In this document: in pieces, positions 35,850 through 46,118 of the stretch
How positions within the stretch are numbered: position 1 is the first letter of the stretch
Layout: each line of letters opens with the position of its first letter
Source of the DNA: Plasticicumulans lactativorans
Lineage (GTDB): Bacteria > Pseudomonadota > Gammaproteobacteria > Competibacterales > Competibacteraceae
DNA: 64,000 bases
Direction: 5' to 3'
Assembly (NCBI RefSeq): GCF_004341245.1
Contig: NZ_SLWY01000015.1
Span: 62,001 to 126,000 of the forward strand
Notes under the pieces: model-generated
The model's database searches: none
Told to the model about the DNA's origin: nothing
What the model saw: the letters and a program-made list of their open reading frames with translations, nothing else
Position numbers and translations under genes: made by a program

Positions 35850-37012
35850 ACCCATCCTGCGTGATCCTTGATGGCGGCGACCGCCAGCGCGCCGATGCTC
35901 CAGGCCATCAGCGCAGTGAAAAACACGGTGATCACCCCGAGCACCCGTTGCGGCTGCTCGGCCTGCTCGGGCAGATGCGGCTGCACGAACGCAACCAGAT
36001 AGCGCTGCTTGCGGCCAGCCTCGGCGCGCGCGGCTTCGAGCGAAGCCAGCGCGGTGGAGTAGAGCTTCTCGGCGAACTCGCGCTCGATCATCAGCTTCTC
36101 GTAATCGCCCACCAGCCCGCTGCTGACGCCGCCACTGCCACCGTCACCGGCCAGCCGCGCACGCTCATCCTTGATCTGCTGCCTCAGCGCATTGATGCGC
36201 GCCTCCATCGACACCACCGTCGGAGTGCCCGGCTTGAGGTAGGCGCGCGCGGCCGCAAGTTCTGCCTGGCTCTTCGCGAGCTCCCCCTCGAGTTCGGCGA
36301 TGATACCGAGCCGCGCCTCGGCCGAACGCGCCGGATCAAGCGACTGGCGCTGCTCGCGGAAGTGCGTCAGCGCGGTGCGCGCTTCGCTGACGCGCCCCTG
36401 CGCGTAGCGGACCTCCTCTTCGGCGTATGCCACGGCATCCTTCCGGGCGCGCTCCGACAGGCGATTGACCAGGCTCTCGCTGGCGTCGACGACGGCTTGC
36501 GCCACGCGCACCGCATCCTCAGGGCGGAAGGCCGCAACCTGTAGCGTGGTGATGCCGGAAGTAGCGTCGAAGTTGACCTCGACGCGCTTGCCCCAGTACT
36601 TGACGACGTCCTCAATCGGTTCCCCCGGAGCCAGCCGGGTGAACCAATCCGCCTCAGGCCGATTGAAGATCGCCCGCAGGTCGACCCCCTGCTGCAGCGC
36701 CTCGACGGCTTCACGCGAGCGGACGTAGTCCTGAACCACCAGCGCGTCGGCAGCCGCACCGCCTTGGGCCGGCACGCCGAGGGCACCGAGCAGGTCCGGC
36801 ACCACGGCTTGGCTGCCACGCACGGCGATGCGAGCCTCGGCGACGTAGCGGTCGGCCGCGAGCAGTCCGTAGAAGAGCACCGCGAGCAGCGTCGGCAAGC
36901 CGATGCAGAGCACGGCGGACACCCCCAACGGCCCCACGCCACGGAGGCGGCGAACGAGCCTGCGCCAGCGTCGCTCGGACGACAGCGCCTCGGGCGGCAG
37001 CGGTGCAGTCAT
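35846..37012 (-). CDS. kpsE: Capsule export inner-membrane protein KpsE-like (PCP-3)
   Basis: 388 residues: an N-terminal membrane helix (VSAVLCIGLPTLLAVLFYGLL), a long periplasmic part with coiled coils (ELEGELAKSQAELAAARAYL; MIEREFAEKLYSTALASLEA), and a C-terminal helix (VLGVITVFFTALMAWSIGALAV). This is the polysaccharide co-polymerase/export architecture that bridges the ABC transporter and KpsD. PxxPxxPE-like QPHLPEQAEQPQR precedes the last helix, as in the family. Overlaps both kpsT and kpsD by 4 nt. Confidence 0.92.
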   Translation of the reverse strand: MTAPLPPEALSSERRWRRLVRRLRGVGPLGVSAVLCIGLPTLLAVLFYGLLAADRYVAEARIAVRGSQAVVPDLLGALGVPAQGGAAADALVVQDYVRSREAVEALQQGVDLRAIFNRPEADWFTRLAPGEPIEDVVKYWGKRVEVNFDATSGITTLQVAAFRPEDAVRVAQAVVDASESLVNRLSERARKDAVAYAEEEVRYAQGRVSEARTALTHFREQRQSLDPARSAEARLGIIAELEGELAKSQAELAAARAYLKPGTPTVVSMEARINALRQQIKDERARLAGDGGSGGVSSGLVGDYEKLMIEREFAEKLYSTALASLEAARAEAGRKQRYLVAFVQPHLPEQAEQPQRVLGVITVFFTALMAWSIGALAVAAIKDHAGWV

Positions 37013-37671
37013 GCGGCCAGTTCCTCGTAGAGCGCGACGGCCTCGTCCATGTCGTCGTAGAGGGTGAGGCAGCCGCCGCTGAGGATGGCGGCGACCTCGC
37101 AGTGCTCGCGGATGATCGACATGCTGTGGGATACCATGATCAGATCGGAGCGCGCCTTGCGCTCCTGGAAGGCTTCACGGCATTTCTTCTGGAAGCGCCT
37201 GTCGCCAACACCGATGATTTCATCGACGAGATAGCACTCGAAGTCGATCGCCATGCTCAGTGCGAAGGCGAGCCGCCCCTTCATGCCCGAGGAGTACGTC
37301 CGCACCGGCATGCGCAGGTAGCTGCCGAGTTCAGCGAAATCCTCGACGAAGGCGGCGACACGGCCGATGTCGGCGCCGTAGATCCGGCAGATGAAACGCA
37401 GGTTCTCGACTCCGCTGAGGCTGCCGTTGAAGCCGCCCGAGAAGCCCAGCGGCCAAGACATGCGCACATTGCGGCGGATGGTGCCGGTGTCCGGCGGCTC
37501 GGTGCCGGCGATCATGCGCAGCAGCGTTGATTTGCCGGCGCCATTGAGACCGAGGACACCGATGCTGCGGCCCCGCGGAATCACGAGATCGGTGCGTGCC
37601 AGGATTCGCTTGGCACCTTCGCGATTGCGGAAGGCCTTGGACACGCCGCGGAACTCGACCATGGATTTCAT
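37009..37671 (-). CDS. kpsT: Capsule ABC transporter ATP-binding protein KpsT
   Basis: 220 residues, normal for KpsT. Walker A GLNGAGKST, an LSGVENLRFICRIYG segment, signature YSSGMKGRLAFALSMAIDFE and Walker B CYLVDEIIGVGD typical of polysaccharide exporters, and H-loop VSHSM. With KpsM it moves the lipid-linked capsule polymer across the inner membrane. Start MKSMVEFRGVSKAF overlaps the kpsM stop by 4 nt. Confidence 0.95.
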   Translation of the reverse strand: MKSMVEFRGVSKAFRNREGAKRILARTDLVIPRGRSIGVLGLNGAGKSTLLRMIAGTEPPDTGTIRRNVRMSWPLGFSGGFNGSLSGVENLRFICRIYGADIGRVAAFVEDFAELGSYLRMPVRTYSSGMKGRLAFALSMAIDFECYLVDEIIGVGDRRFQKKCREAFQERKARSDLIMVSHSMSIIREHCEVAAILSGGCLTLYDDMDEAVALYEELAA

Positions 37672-38462
37672 GCCTGCATCGCCTTGCGGCGGGAGACACG
37701 CTCGGCAGCGAGCCCGAGGAAGCACAGCACGAGCGTCCAAGCGAGCACGTAGGCCCGATCGAGGTGCTGGGTGTCGAAGCCCGGGAAGAAGCCCGAGCGC
37801 AGCCACTCGATCAGATGCAGCAACGGATTCCACAGCAGCCAGTCGCGCGCCGGCTGCGGCAGGTTGGCTGCCGTATAGAAGACGCCCGAGAAGAAGTACA
37901 GCGGCCGCATGACCGCGCTGAATACCTTGGCATACGCCGGCAGGTAAGCAGCGATCGCCGCATTGAGCATCCCGAAACCGCCCCCCAGGAACATGAGCGT
38001 GGTCAGCGCAGCGAGCACCTCGAGCGGACGTGATGGCAGCGCCACCCGGCCGGTCGCGGCAAGCCCGAGCAGCAGCACGACCAAGACCAGCACCATCGTC
38101 GCCGCCTCCAGCACGATACGGGCCAGCATCAGATCGAGCGGTGTCACCTGCGGATAGCCGAGCAGCGCCAGATTGCCGCTCACGGCATTCATCACGCGCG
38201 CAGCGAGGTTCCTGAACATCAGCCAAGGCACGATGCCGGTGACGAAAAACAGCCACAATTCGCCGCTGACGGGCGAGCGTCGTCCCAGTGCGGTGAACAT
38301 CAGCAGCAGGACACCGATCTGGAGCAGGGGTTCGGCCAGCGCCCACAGATAACCCAGCCGGTGTTTGCCGAAACGCGTGCGCGTCTCGCGCAGGATCACG
38401 GCCAGGATCACGCGCCCCTGGACCTGCAGCGCCTGCCCAACGACGTGGGCGTCTATCGTCAT
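37668..38462 (-). CDS. kpsM: Capsule ABC transporter permease KpsM
   Basis: 264 residues, ABC-2-type permease with about six membrane helices (LLQIGVLLLMFTALG, LWLFFVTGIVPWLMFRNLA, LVLVVLLLGLAATG, VLAWTLVLCFLGLAAERV) and the export-family motifs ETRTRFGKHRLGYLWALAEP and FFSGVFYTAANLPQ. Start at MTIDAHVV: this ATG overlaps the lipoprotein gene's stop by 4 nt, and the 42 upstream in-frame codons look non-coding. Pairs with KpsT. Confidence 0.94.
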   Translation of the reverse strand: MTIDAHVVGQALQVQGRVILAVILRETRTRFGKHRLGYLWALAEPLLQIGVLLLMFTALGRRSPVSGELWLFFVTGIVPWLMFRNLAARVMNAVSGNLALLGYPQVTPLDLMLARIVLEAATMVLVLVVLLLGLAATGRVALPSRPLEVLAALTTLMFLGGGFGMLNAAIAAYLPAYAKVFSAVMRPLYFFSGVFYTAANLPQPARDWLLWNPLLHLIEWLRSGFFPGFDTQHLDRAYVLAWTLVLCFLGLAAERVSRRKAMQA

Positions 38463-38839
38463 CGGCCGATCGTGTTGGCGAGGATGGAGCGCGGCATACG
38501 CCAGCCTTCCGGTGTCGCGCAGGCGACGCGCAGCTGCTGCGCGGCACCGGGCCCCGCTGCTGGCGCCGACACCCGGAGTCGACGGCATTCGCGGCCGCTG
38601 GCCGAGGTGTAACGCTCACCGGCGGTGACACGTACCCTCTGGCCGTCGAACGCCAGCGTACGCGACTCGCCGACCAGGGCGTTGGCGAGGAAACCGTCCA
38701 CGCCAGCATCCGCAGACGCCGGGTCGCCGCCCACAGGCGGCGCCGACGCCGTGGTCATGGCCTGTGGATCCGTTGCGAAGGCACATCCGCCTAAGGCAGC
38801 GGCCATGGCAAGACACAGAATGCTGCGGAACACGATCAT
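38459..38839 (-). CDS. Small lipoprotein at the head of the capsule export operon
   Basis: 126 residues with a lipoprotein signal (FRSILCLAMAAALGGC). The mature protein has an ESRTLAFDGQRVRVTAGERY ... GRECRRLRVSAP ... RVACATPEGWRM core, a pattern I associate with small DVU3141-like envelope proteins of polysaccharide loci; the family assignment is tentative. It overlaps kpsM by 4 nt, so it is made with the exporter and may assist assembly. The AGGA site is 2 nt from the ATG; a GTG two codons later (38833) is better spaced. Confidence 0.75.
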   Translation of the reverse strand: MIVFRSILCLAMAAALGGCAFATDPQAMTTASAPPVGGDPASADAGVDGFLANALVGESRTLAFDGQRVRVTAGERYTSASGRECRRLRVSAPAAGPGAAQQLRVACATPEGWRMPRSILANTIGR

Positions 38840-39112
38840 TGTCCTGAATGCGAATAAGCCCGGCACACTCATCCGCCGGCCAGCTCGATCAACCACGAGG
38901 GCATCGCGCCCGTAGCGACCTCGCCAATCTTCGCCTGATCTTCGTTGCTGTGGATTTGCTGCCCTCGGCCGGTACAGTCCCGGAACTGAGGAAAGTCAGG
39001 ATGCATCAAGGGAGCGATACGCTAGCACAGCTTGAGACGATTCGACACGATCCGTCGCGTCACGACAGCAAACGCACACGCCTGAGCGCCGCCTCACGGG
39101 TATCGGCGCAGT

Positions 39113-39919
<807 letters not shown>

Positions 39920-40003
39920 GACCGCCACTCCTTACCCCGAATGAAAGGTTACTCGTCGCCATGAATTATGACGCAATGCACCATAGAAAACCGGATTCGG
40001 GCA

Positions 40004-40035
40004 CCAAAAACAACAGGCGACCCCGAAGGGTCGCC
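40004..40035 (-). terminator. Rho-independent terminator of the rpsP-rimM-trmD-rplS operon
   Basis: Minus strand: stem GGCGACCC (40028-40035) / GGGTCGCC (40016-40023) with a stable TTCG loop, followed by TGTTGTTTTT. It is 40 bp after rplS and separates it from cysQ. Confidence 0.88.
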
Positions 40036-40074
40036 CGTGCTTGCAAGAATTGACAGCGGCGGAACGCTGGCGCG

Positions 40075-40422
40075 TCAGGAGAGCTTCTCGCGGATGCGCG
40101 CGGCCTTGCCCTCGAGACCGCGCAGGTAATAGAGCTTGGCCCGGCGCACGTCACCGCGACGCTTGACGACGATCTCGGCGACGCTCGGGCTGTAGGTCTG
40201 GAACACGCGCTCGACGCCTTCGCCGTGCGAGATCTTGCGCACGGTGAACGCCGAGTTGAGCCCGCGGTTACGGCGGGCGATGACCACGCCCTCGAAGGCC
40301 TGCAGGCGCTCGCGGTTGCCTTCCTTCACCTTGACCTGCACGATCACGGTGTCTCCCGGTCCGAAGTCCGGGATCTCCTTGGTGATCGCCTCGCGTTCCA
40401 ACTGTTCGATGATGTTGCTCAT
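40075..40422 (-). CDS. rplS: 50S ribosomal protein L19
   Basis: 115 residues: [40 protein letters not shown] and [11 protein letters not shown] are L19 signatures. It sits at the subunit interface. ATG at 40422 has AGGAG 6 nt before it; a TTG two codons upstream is disfavoured. Last gene of the conserved rpsP-rimM-trmD-rplS operon. Confidence 0.98.
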   Translation of the reverse strand: MSNIIEQLEREAITKEIPDFGPGDTVIVQVKVKEGNRERLQAFEGVVIARRNRGLNSAFTVRKISHGEGVERVFQTYSPSVAEIVVKRRGDVRRAKLYYLRGLEGKAARIREKLS

Positions 40423-40424
40423 GT

Positions 40425-41219
40425 TCAACTCCTGTGAGGATCCGGTGACGCCCGGCCGATGTCGCCGGGCGCCTGCAAAGCCTGTTCATGTTCCCGCCGG
40501 AACTCGTCCAGCAGCGCCCGCCTCTGCGCGTCCAACCCGACGCCGGCCAGCAGTTCCGGACGTCGCAGCCAGGTGCGACCGAGCGCCTGCTTCAACCGCC
40601 AGCGCGCGATCGCCGCGTGGTCGCCCGACAACAGCACCCCCGGCACCTGCCGCCCGTCGATCGCCTCGGGCCGCGTGTAGTGCGGACAGTCCAGCAGCCC
40701 GTCGGCGAATGAATCCTGCTCGGCCGAAGCCGCGTTGCCGAGCACCCCGGGCGCCAGCCGGGCGACGGCGTCGATAATCACGGCCGCCGCCAGTTCGCCC
40801 CCCGACAGCACGTAATCGCCGATCGACCATTCCTCGTCGATCTCGGCCTCGATCAGCCGCTCGTCGATGCCTTCGTAGCGCCCGCAGACCAGCAGCAGCG
40901 CCGGCTCCCGCGCCAGTTCCCGCACCCCCGCCTGGTCTAGGCGCCGCCCCTGCGGGCTCAGGTAGATGCTCCGGGCCCGCTGCGGCGACGCGGCTCGCGC
41001 AGCGTCAATCGCATCGCGCAGTGGCTGCACCTTCATCAGCATTCCGGGGCCGCCGCCGTAGGGCCGGTCGTCCACCGTCTGGTGCCGATCATGGGTGTAG
41101 TCCCGCGGGTTCCAGCACGCCACCTCGATCAGGCCGCGAACCGCCCCCCGCCCGGTCACGCCGCAGCCCAGCAGCGCCGCGATGAACTCGGGGAACAGCG
41201 TGACAACATCGATCCGCAT
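40425..41219 (-). CDS. trmD: tRNA (guanine-37-N1)-methyltransferase TrmD
   Basis: 264 residues of the SPOUT trefoil-knot class: [52 protein letters not shown] and CPHYTRPE. It methylates G37 of tRNAs including tRNA-Pro(CGG), the tRNA encoded earlier in this window, preventing +1 frameshifts. Follows rimM by 7 bp and nearly touches rplS (2 bp). Confidence 0.98.
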   Translation of the reverse strand: MRIDVVTLFPEFIAALLGCGVTGRGAVRGLIEVACWNPRDYTHDRHQTVDDRPYGGGPGMLMKVQPLRDAIDAARAASPQRARSIYLSPQGRRLDQAGVRELAREPALLLVCGRYEGIDERLIEAEIDEEWSIGDYVLSGGELAAAVIIDAVARLAPGVLGNAASAEQDSFADGLLDCPHYTRPEAIDGRQVPGVLLSGDHAAIARWRLKQALGRTWLRRPELLAGVGLDAQRRALLDEFRREHEQALQAPGDIGRASPDPHRS

Positions 41220-41226
41220 GTCGCGG

Positions 41227-41763
41227 TCAGAAGTCCGCGTCCCAGTCGACCTTCATCACGCCGGCCGCCAGGTCGACGGACTGCACCACCCGTCCGCTCA
41301 GGAACGGCAGCAGGCGTTCACGCTCGCCCTTGACCACCAGTACATCGTTGGCGCCGGTCGCGAAGAGATGGTCGACCACGCCCAACGCCACCCCTTCGAG
41401 GTTGATCACGCGCAGCCCTTCGAGGTCGGCCCAGTAGTATTCGCCGGGACGCGCGGGTGGCAGTTGCGAGCGCCGGATCGCGATGTCGCTGCCGAGCAGG
41501 GCCGCTGCCGCATCGCGATCGGCGATGCCCTCGAAGCGCAGCACCACACCCTTGCCGTGCGCCCGACCTGCGGCCACCGTGTAGGGACGCCATCCGCCAC
41601 CGATGTCGAGATGGAGCGGCGAGTAGCCGAGGATGCCTTCGCGCGGCTCGGTATGCGAATACACCTTCACCCAGCCCTGCACGCCGTACAGGCCCGACAC
41701 CCGCCCCAGCACGACCCAGTCGCGGGAGGTGGCGGCCGACGCAGTGGCCTCGGACACCGGCAA
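41227..41763 (-). CDS. rimM: 16S rRNA processing protein RimM
   Basis: 178 residues: [20 protein letters not shown] in the N-terminal domain, and [18 protein letters not shown] and [10 protein letters not shown] of the C-terminal PRC-barrel. RimM binds S19 and helps mature the 30S head. It lies 7 bp after rpsP in the standard operon. Confidence 0.97.
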   Translation of the reverse strand: MPVSEATASAATSRDWVVLGRVSGLYGVQGWVKVYSHTEPREGILGYSPLHLDIGGGWRPYTVAAGRAHGKGVVLRFEGIADRDAAAALLGSDIAIRRSQLPPARPGEYYWADLEGLRVINLEGVALGVVDHLFATGANDVLVVKGERERLLPFLSGRVVQSVDLAAGVMKVDWDADF

Positions 41764-41770
41764 ACCCGTG

Positions 41771-42019
41771 TCAGGCCGCAGCGGCCTGCTCTTTGATCAG
41801 AGCGGCGACGCGATCGGAGGTCTGAGCACCCTGGCCCTGCCAGTAGGCGACCCGCTCGCTGTCGAGGCTCAGGCGCGCCTCGGCACCCTTCGCAACCGGG
41901 TTGAAGAACCCCAGGCGCTCAATGTAACGGCCGTCGCGGCGATTGCGGCTGTCGGTAACGACCACGTGGTAAAACGGGCGCTTCTTCGCGCCGCCACGAG
42001 CCAGGCGAATGGTGACCAT
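41771..42019 (-). CDS. rpsP: 30S ribosomal protein S16
   Basis: 82 residues starting [20 protein letters not shown], the invariant S16 N-terminus, with FFNPVAKG. First gene of the operon rpsP-rimM-trmD-rplS. AGAGG precedes the ATG, and a GC-rich hairpin sits in the mRNA leader. Confidence 0.98.
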   Translation of the reverse strand: MVTIRLARGGAKKRPFYHVVVTDSRNRRDGRYIERLGFFNPVAKGAEARLSLDSERVAYWQGQGAQTSDRVAALIKEQAAAA

Positions 42020-42050
42020 GTCGATCCTCTTGCGATTCAGGGGTGAGGCG

Positions 42051-42070
42051 AGGCCGCCAGCGGGCGGCCT
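42051..42070 (-). promoter_or_regulatory. Hairpin in the rpsP mRNA leader
   Basis: Perfect 8-bp inverted repeat aggccgcc (42051-42058) / ggcggcct (42063-42070) with a 4-nt loop, between the predicted transcription start and the rpsP ribosome-binding site. No T-run follows, so it is not a normal terminator. It could be a control element or merely a leader structure. Confidence 0.5.
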
Positions 42071-42086
42071 TCGAGAAAAGCCGCGG

Positions 42087-42114
42087 ATTGTACGCGAATT
42101 TTCGCAGGCCTCAA
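42087..42114 (-). promoter_or_regulatory. Sigma-70 promoter of the rpsP operon
   Basis: Minus strand: TTGAGG (42109-42114), 16-bp spacer, TACAAT (42087-42092). It sits between ffh and rpsP, about 70 bp before the rpsP start. Confidence 0.65.
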
Positions 42115-42167
42115 GGTATCGCCCGAGATCGCGGTCGGGCCACGGTGCGGCCAGCCCCGTCGTGCAC

Positions 42168-43550
42168 TCACTTGAACGGCGGCAGGCCGCCGCCGCCGAG
42201 CCCGCCGATCGGCAGCTTGCCCTTGAGCCCCTTCATCATCTTCATCAGGCCGCCGCCGGACATCTTCTTCATCATCCGCTGCATCTCGCTGAACTGCTTC
42301 AGCAATTTGTTGACGTCCTGCACCTGGGTGCCCGAGCCGAGCGCGATACGCCGCTTGCGCGAGCCGTTGATCACGTCCGGATAGCGCCGCTCCTGCGGCG
42401 TCATCGAATTGATCATCGCGATCAGGCGCTTGATCTGGCGGTCATCGGCCTGCTGCTTGACCGCCTCCGGCACGTTGCTCATACCCGGCAGCTTGTCCAG
42501 CAGACCGGCCATGCCCCCCATGTTCATCATCTGTTCGAGCTGCTCGCGGAAATCCTCGAAGTCGAAGCCCTTGCCCTTCTTGACCTTCTCGGCAAGCTTG
42601 AGGGCCTTGTCCTTGTCGACCTTGCGCTCGACCTCCTCGACCAGGCTCAGCACGTCCCCCATGCCGAGGATGCGCGAGGCCAGACGGTCGGGATGAAAGG
42701 GTTCGAGCGCAGCGGTCTTCTCGCCGACGCCGAGGAACTTGATCGGCTTGCCGGTGATCTGGCGGATCGACAGGGCCGCGCCACCGCGGGCGTCACCGTC
42801 GGCCTTGGTGAGGATCACGCCGGTGAGCGGCAGCGCCTCGTCGAAGGCCCGCGCCGTGTTGGCGGCATCCTGGCCGGTCATGCTGTCGACCACGAACAGG
42901 GTCTCGACCGGCTTCAGCGCCGCGTGCAGGCGGCGCGCCTCGTCCATCATCTCGGCGTCGATCGCGAGACGGCCGGCGGTGTCGACCAGCAGCACGTCGA
43001 AGAAATGACGGCGTGCGTGGTCCAGCGCCGCCTGCGCGATCGCCACCGGCTGCTGCCCGGCCGCGCTGGGGAAGCACTCGACCTGAACCTCGCGGGCAAG
43101 CGTTTCGAGCTGCTTGATCGCGGCCGGACGGTAGACGTCGCAACTCACCACCAGCACCTTCTTCTTCTCGCGTTCGCGCAGCAGGCGCGCGAGCTTGGCG
43201 GTACTGGTGGTCTTGCCCGAACCCTGCAGGCCGGCCAGCAGCACCACCGCCGGCGGCTGCGCCCGCAGATCGAGCGCCGAGTTGGCCGCGCCCATCAGGG
43301 CGACCAGTTCCTCGTTGACGATCTTGACCAGCACCTGCCCCGGCGACAGGGCGGTCATCACTTCCTGCCCGACGGCCCGGGTGCGTATCTGCTCGATGAA
43401 GCTGCGCACCACCGGCAGCGCGACATCGGCCTCGAGCAGCGCCATGCGCACTTCGCGCAGCGCATCCTTGATGTTGTCCTCGGTCAGGCGGGCCTGCCCA
43501 CGCAGATGTTTGACGGTGCGCAGCAGGCGCTCGCTGAGATGCTCGAACAT
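42168..43550 (-). CDS. ffh: Signal recognition particle protein Ffh (SRP54)
   Basis: 460 residues. The N domain starts [20 protein letters not shown]; the G domain has [27 protein letters not shown] and [10 protein letters not shown]; the C-terminal M domain is methionine-rich ([27 protein letters not shown]), binding 4.5S RNA and signal sequences. Targets membrane proteins co-translationally. Divergent from the ccsA-like gene, upstream of rpsP as in many beta/gammaproteobacteria. Confidence 0.98.
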   Translation of the reverse strand: MFEHLSERLLRTVKHLRGQARLTEDNIKDALREVRMALLEADVALPVVRSFIEQIRTRAVGQEVMTALSPGQVLVKIVNEELVALMGAANSALDLRAQPPAVVLLAGLQGSGKTTSTAKLARLLREREKKKVLVVSCDVYRPAAIKQLETLAREVQVECFPSAAGQQPVAIAQAALDHARRHFFDVLLVDTAGRLAIDAEMMDEARRLHAALKPVETLFVVDSMTGQDAANTARAFDEALPLTGVILTKADGDARGGAALSIRQITGKPIKFLGVGEKTAALEPFHPDRLASRILGMGDVLSLVEEVERKVDKDKALKLAEKVKKGKGFDFEDFREQLEQMMNMGGMAGLLDKLPGMSNVPEAVKQQADDRQIKRLIAMINSMTPQERRYPDVINGSRKRRIALGSGTQVQDVNKLLKQFSEMQRMMKKMSGGGLMKMMKGLKGKLPIGGLGGGGLPPFK

Positions 43551-43706
43551 GACGGCTCCGCGTGAATCGGCGCTGGGAGAGGGCGTGTGAGTATATCTCC
43601 GCCGCACCCGGACGGCGGGGGCCGGCGCATTTTCCCCGCAGCGCTGGCAAGCGTCGAAAGGGGGGATATACCATCGCAACCTGCCCCGTTCGACCGGTTT
43701 CCCCGC

Positions 43707-44516
43707 ATGTACAGTTCCGCGCTCGGCAGCCTCGCCGCCCTGCTTTACCTGGCCACCGGTGCCTGGCTCGGCGTACGGCTGGCACGCACCGGACAGGCCC
43801 ACCAACCGGGCAAGCTGGGAGCCCTGTTCATCGGGCTCGCCGCACTCGCGCTGCACACCCTCGTCCTCGGACAGACGGTGGTCCTGCCAACCGGCCTCAA
43901 CCTTGCCTTCTTCAACGCGCTGTCGCTGTCCGGCTGGCTGATGGCAGTCCTGCTGCTCGGCGCTTCGCTGGTGCGGCCACTCGAGAACGTCGGCATCGTG
44001 CTGCTGCCGTTCTGCGCCGCCTCGGTGGCGCTGGCACTGGTGTTCCCGGCGACACGGATCGTTGCCGAGGCCCGCCAGTGGCGCATCGAGTTGCACGTGG
44101 TGGTTTCCATCCTCGCCTACGCCCTGCTCTCCCTCGCCGCGGTGCAGTCGCTGCTGCTGGCGGTGCAGGAGCGGCGGCTACGCAGCCGTCACGCCGGTGG
44201 CTTCATCCGCGGTTTTCCGCCGCTGGTGACGATGGAGGCCCTGTTGTTCCAGATGATCGGCATCGGCTTCGCCGCACTCACCCTCGCCCTCATCTCCGGC
44301 TTCCTGTTCCTCGACGACATCTTCGCCCAGCACCTCGTGCACAAGACGGTGCTGTCGATCGCCGCGTGGCTCGTGTTCGGCACCCTGCTGTGGGGACGCG
44401 CCCGCTTCGGCTGGCGCGGCCGCACCGCCATCCGCTGGACGCTGGGCGGCTTCCTGGTACTGGTCCTCGCCTATTTCGGCAGCAAGCTGGTCCTGGAACT
44501 GGTGCTGCGGCGCTGA
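43707..44516 (+). CDS. Cytochrome c assembly (CcsA/YpjD-like) inner-membrane protein
   Basis: 269 residues with about eight membrane helices and the CcsA/HemX-type pattern: WRIELHVVVSILAYALLSLA, then FLDDIFAQHLVHKTVLSIAAW with conserved histidines that could bind heme. This YpjD-like protein is habitually divergent from ffh in proteobacteria. A role in heme handling or c-type cytochrome maturation is inferred from the family. Start at MYSSALG; upstream in-frame codons look non-coding. Confidence 0.9.
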   Translation: MYSSALGSLAALLYLATGAWLGVRLARTGQAHQPGKLGALFIGLAALALHTLVLGQTVVLPTGLNLAFFNALSLSGWLMAVLLLGASLVRPLENVGIVLLPFCAASVALALVFPATRIVAEARQWRIELHVVVSILAYALLSLAAVQSLLLAVQERRLRSRHAGGFIRGFPPLVTMEALLFQMIGIGFAALTLALISGFLFLDDIFAQHLVHKTVLSIAAWLVFGTLLWGRARFGWRGRTAIRWTLGGFLVLVLAYFGSKLVLELVLRR

Positions 44517-44521
44517 CCGCG

Positions 44522-45952
44522 CTACGGGGACCTACGCGGGCGGACCTGGTACAGCTGGCCAGGTTGCACCTCGGCGATACATTGCTCCAGCACGAACTGG
44601 CCCCGCACACAACTCCCGACGCGGCAGACGCCTCGGGCAGGCCAGATCAGTTCCACCTCGTCGAACGTTCCGCACTCGGGCATCGACGGATCCACCAGGA
44701 GCGTCGGCGTCGTACCGAGGGAGGCCCGCCAGAGCGGGGCGATCCGATCCCCCGGTACGGCATCGATGGTTTTGGCGAGAACGCTGCCCTGTGCCGGACG
44801 ATCGACGATCAGCGAATACATGCCGCTGCGGACATCGAGGGCATGGGACGAGGGGATGGCGGCATCCAGTTGCAGCGAGGACGTTTGCGGCCCCGCCTCG
44901 ACCGATAGCAGGCTGGTCATGTCGATCCCGCTCAGGCGCGTGCGCTTCATCTGGTAGACCTGCCCGGGAAACATCCGACCGGCAACGGCGGGCAGGGTGA
45001 ATTGCCCTTTCGCGCAATCGACGACTGGAAAGACCCCGCGGGCCGGCCCCAGCAGCACCACCTCGTCCGCCTGCTCACAGGACGGCGCCTTCGGATCGAC
45101 CATCAGTTCGCCACGCGTACCGGCCGCCGCCCGCCACACCGGCACCATGGGATCCCCCGGCCGCAGTTGCACATCCTGCACCAGCGTCACCCACCCATCC
45201 TGCTCCCTGACGACTCTTCCGAGCAGCCCCGTGCGCGCGTTGAGTGCATAGGCTGCACCGAGCGTCCCGGCGAACGTCATGCCGGCACTACCCGGCCCTG
45301 CCTGACTGGACAGCACCGTCGCCGGATCCACGGGCCCCAATTGAACCGGCGGATAGGGTACGGCGGCGCTCGGAACACGGTTGTGCCTGCCGGAGCGGCC
45401 GTGCACCACGACTCCCGCTTCCACCAGACGTCCGGACACGCCCCAGTTGACCGACTGATCCGCAGGTGCGGCATTGGAGAACAAGACGTGCAGCGTCTGT
45501 CCACCGAGCACCGGAACCGGCGTGACGAACGAGGCATAACCATGAGAAGGCGAACGCAGTTGCAGCGTTCGCAGAGTCGAGAGTGTCCGTTGGCCGTTCA
45601 CCGAACCTTCGATGAGCAGTGCCATCAGGAATTGGTCACCCGGCAACGGATCGGACTCGACGAACAGGTCCGTGAGGAGCAGGGTCTTGTCGGCCGGCAC
45701 CGTGTAGGGCAGCGACGAGGGAACCAGGGGGTCCGATGGAGGGTTCCATATCTGCGCCGGTGTATCCGCATGGCCGATCCCGATGCCGAAGGAACCGCCG
45801 GCTGAAAACACCCATTCACCCTGCCGTGACGACCACCACAGATAAATCAGGAGCAGCAGCGGGATGCCCACCAGACAAGCCATCGCCATCTTGAAGTAAG
45901 GCAGCTCCCGCATCCCCGGCACCGCTCCGCCCTCATTGTCTACGATGAGCAA
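44522..45952 (-). CDS. Membrane-anchored protein of unknown function with a duplicated Cys-containing domain
   Basis: 476 residues from TTG at 45952 (ATG at 45913 is an alternative). One membrane helix (about 21-40, KMAMACLVGIPLLLLIYLWW) is followed by an extracytoplasmic region. Residues 75-180 look like a beta-sandwich. Residues 236-336 and 371-471 are two copies of one domain sharing GDxxxPxWRAxxGT, DEVxLxxPARGV and PGQxYQ, each with a Cys pair 21 residues apart (C292/C313, C427/C448). I know no family for this. It is convergent with ccsA and lies at the edge of the second polysaccharide locus, downstream of wbpM, so an envelope role is likely. Confidence 0.75.
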   Translation of the reverse strand: MLIVDNEGGAVPGMRELPYFKMAMACLVGIPLLLLIYLWWSSRQGEWVFSAGGSFGIGIGHADTPAQIWNPPSDPLVPSSLPYTVPADKTLLLTDLFVESDPLPGDQFLMALLIEGSVNGQRTLSTLRTLQLRSPSHGYASFVTPVPVLGGQTLHVLFSNAAPADQSVNWGVSGRLVEAGVVVHGRSGRHNRVPSAAVPYPPVQLGPVDPATVLSSQAGPGSAGMTFAGTLGAAYALNARTGLLGRVVREQDGWVTLVQDVQLRPGDPMVPVWRAAAGTRGELMVDPKAPSCEQADEVVLLGPARGVFPVVDCAKGQFTLPAVAGRMFPGQVYQMKRTRLSGIDMTSLLSVEAGPQTSSLQLDAAIPSSHALDVRSGMYSLIVDRPAQGSVLAKTIDAVPGDRIAPLWRASLGTTPTLLVDPSMPECGTFDEVELIWPARGVCRVGSCVRGQFVLEQCIAEVQPGQLYQVRPRRSP

Positions 45953-46118
45953 TCCAATAATGGCCTCCCTGCATGGCGTCGCGACTCACGGGGGAATGAT
46001 CGAAGACGCCATCCGCGTCCATGTTCACGCATGCCCGAACAAGGTCAACATGTCGAATCACCGGCCCCGGCAGGCCGTTTCCGACGCCGGCCGCCACTCG
46101 GCCAACGTCCGAGTGGCG

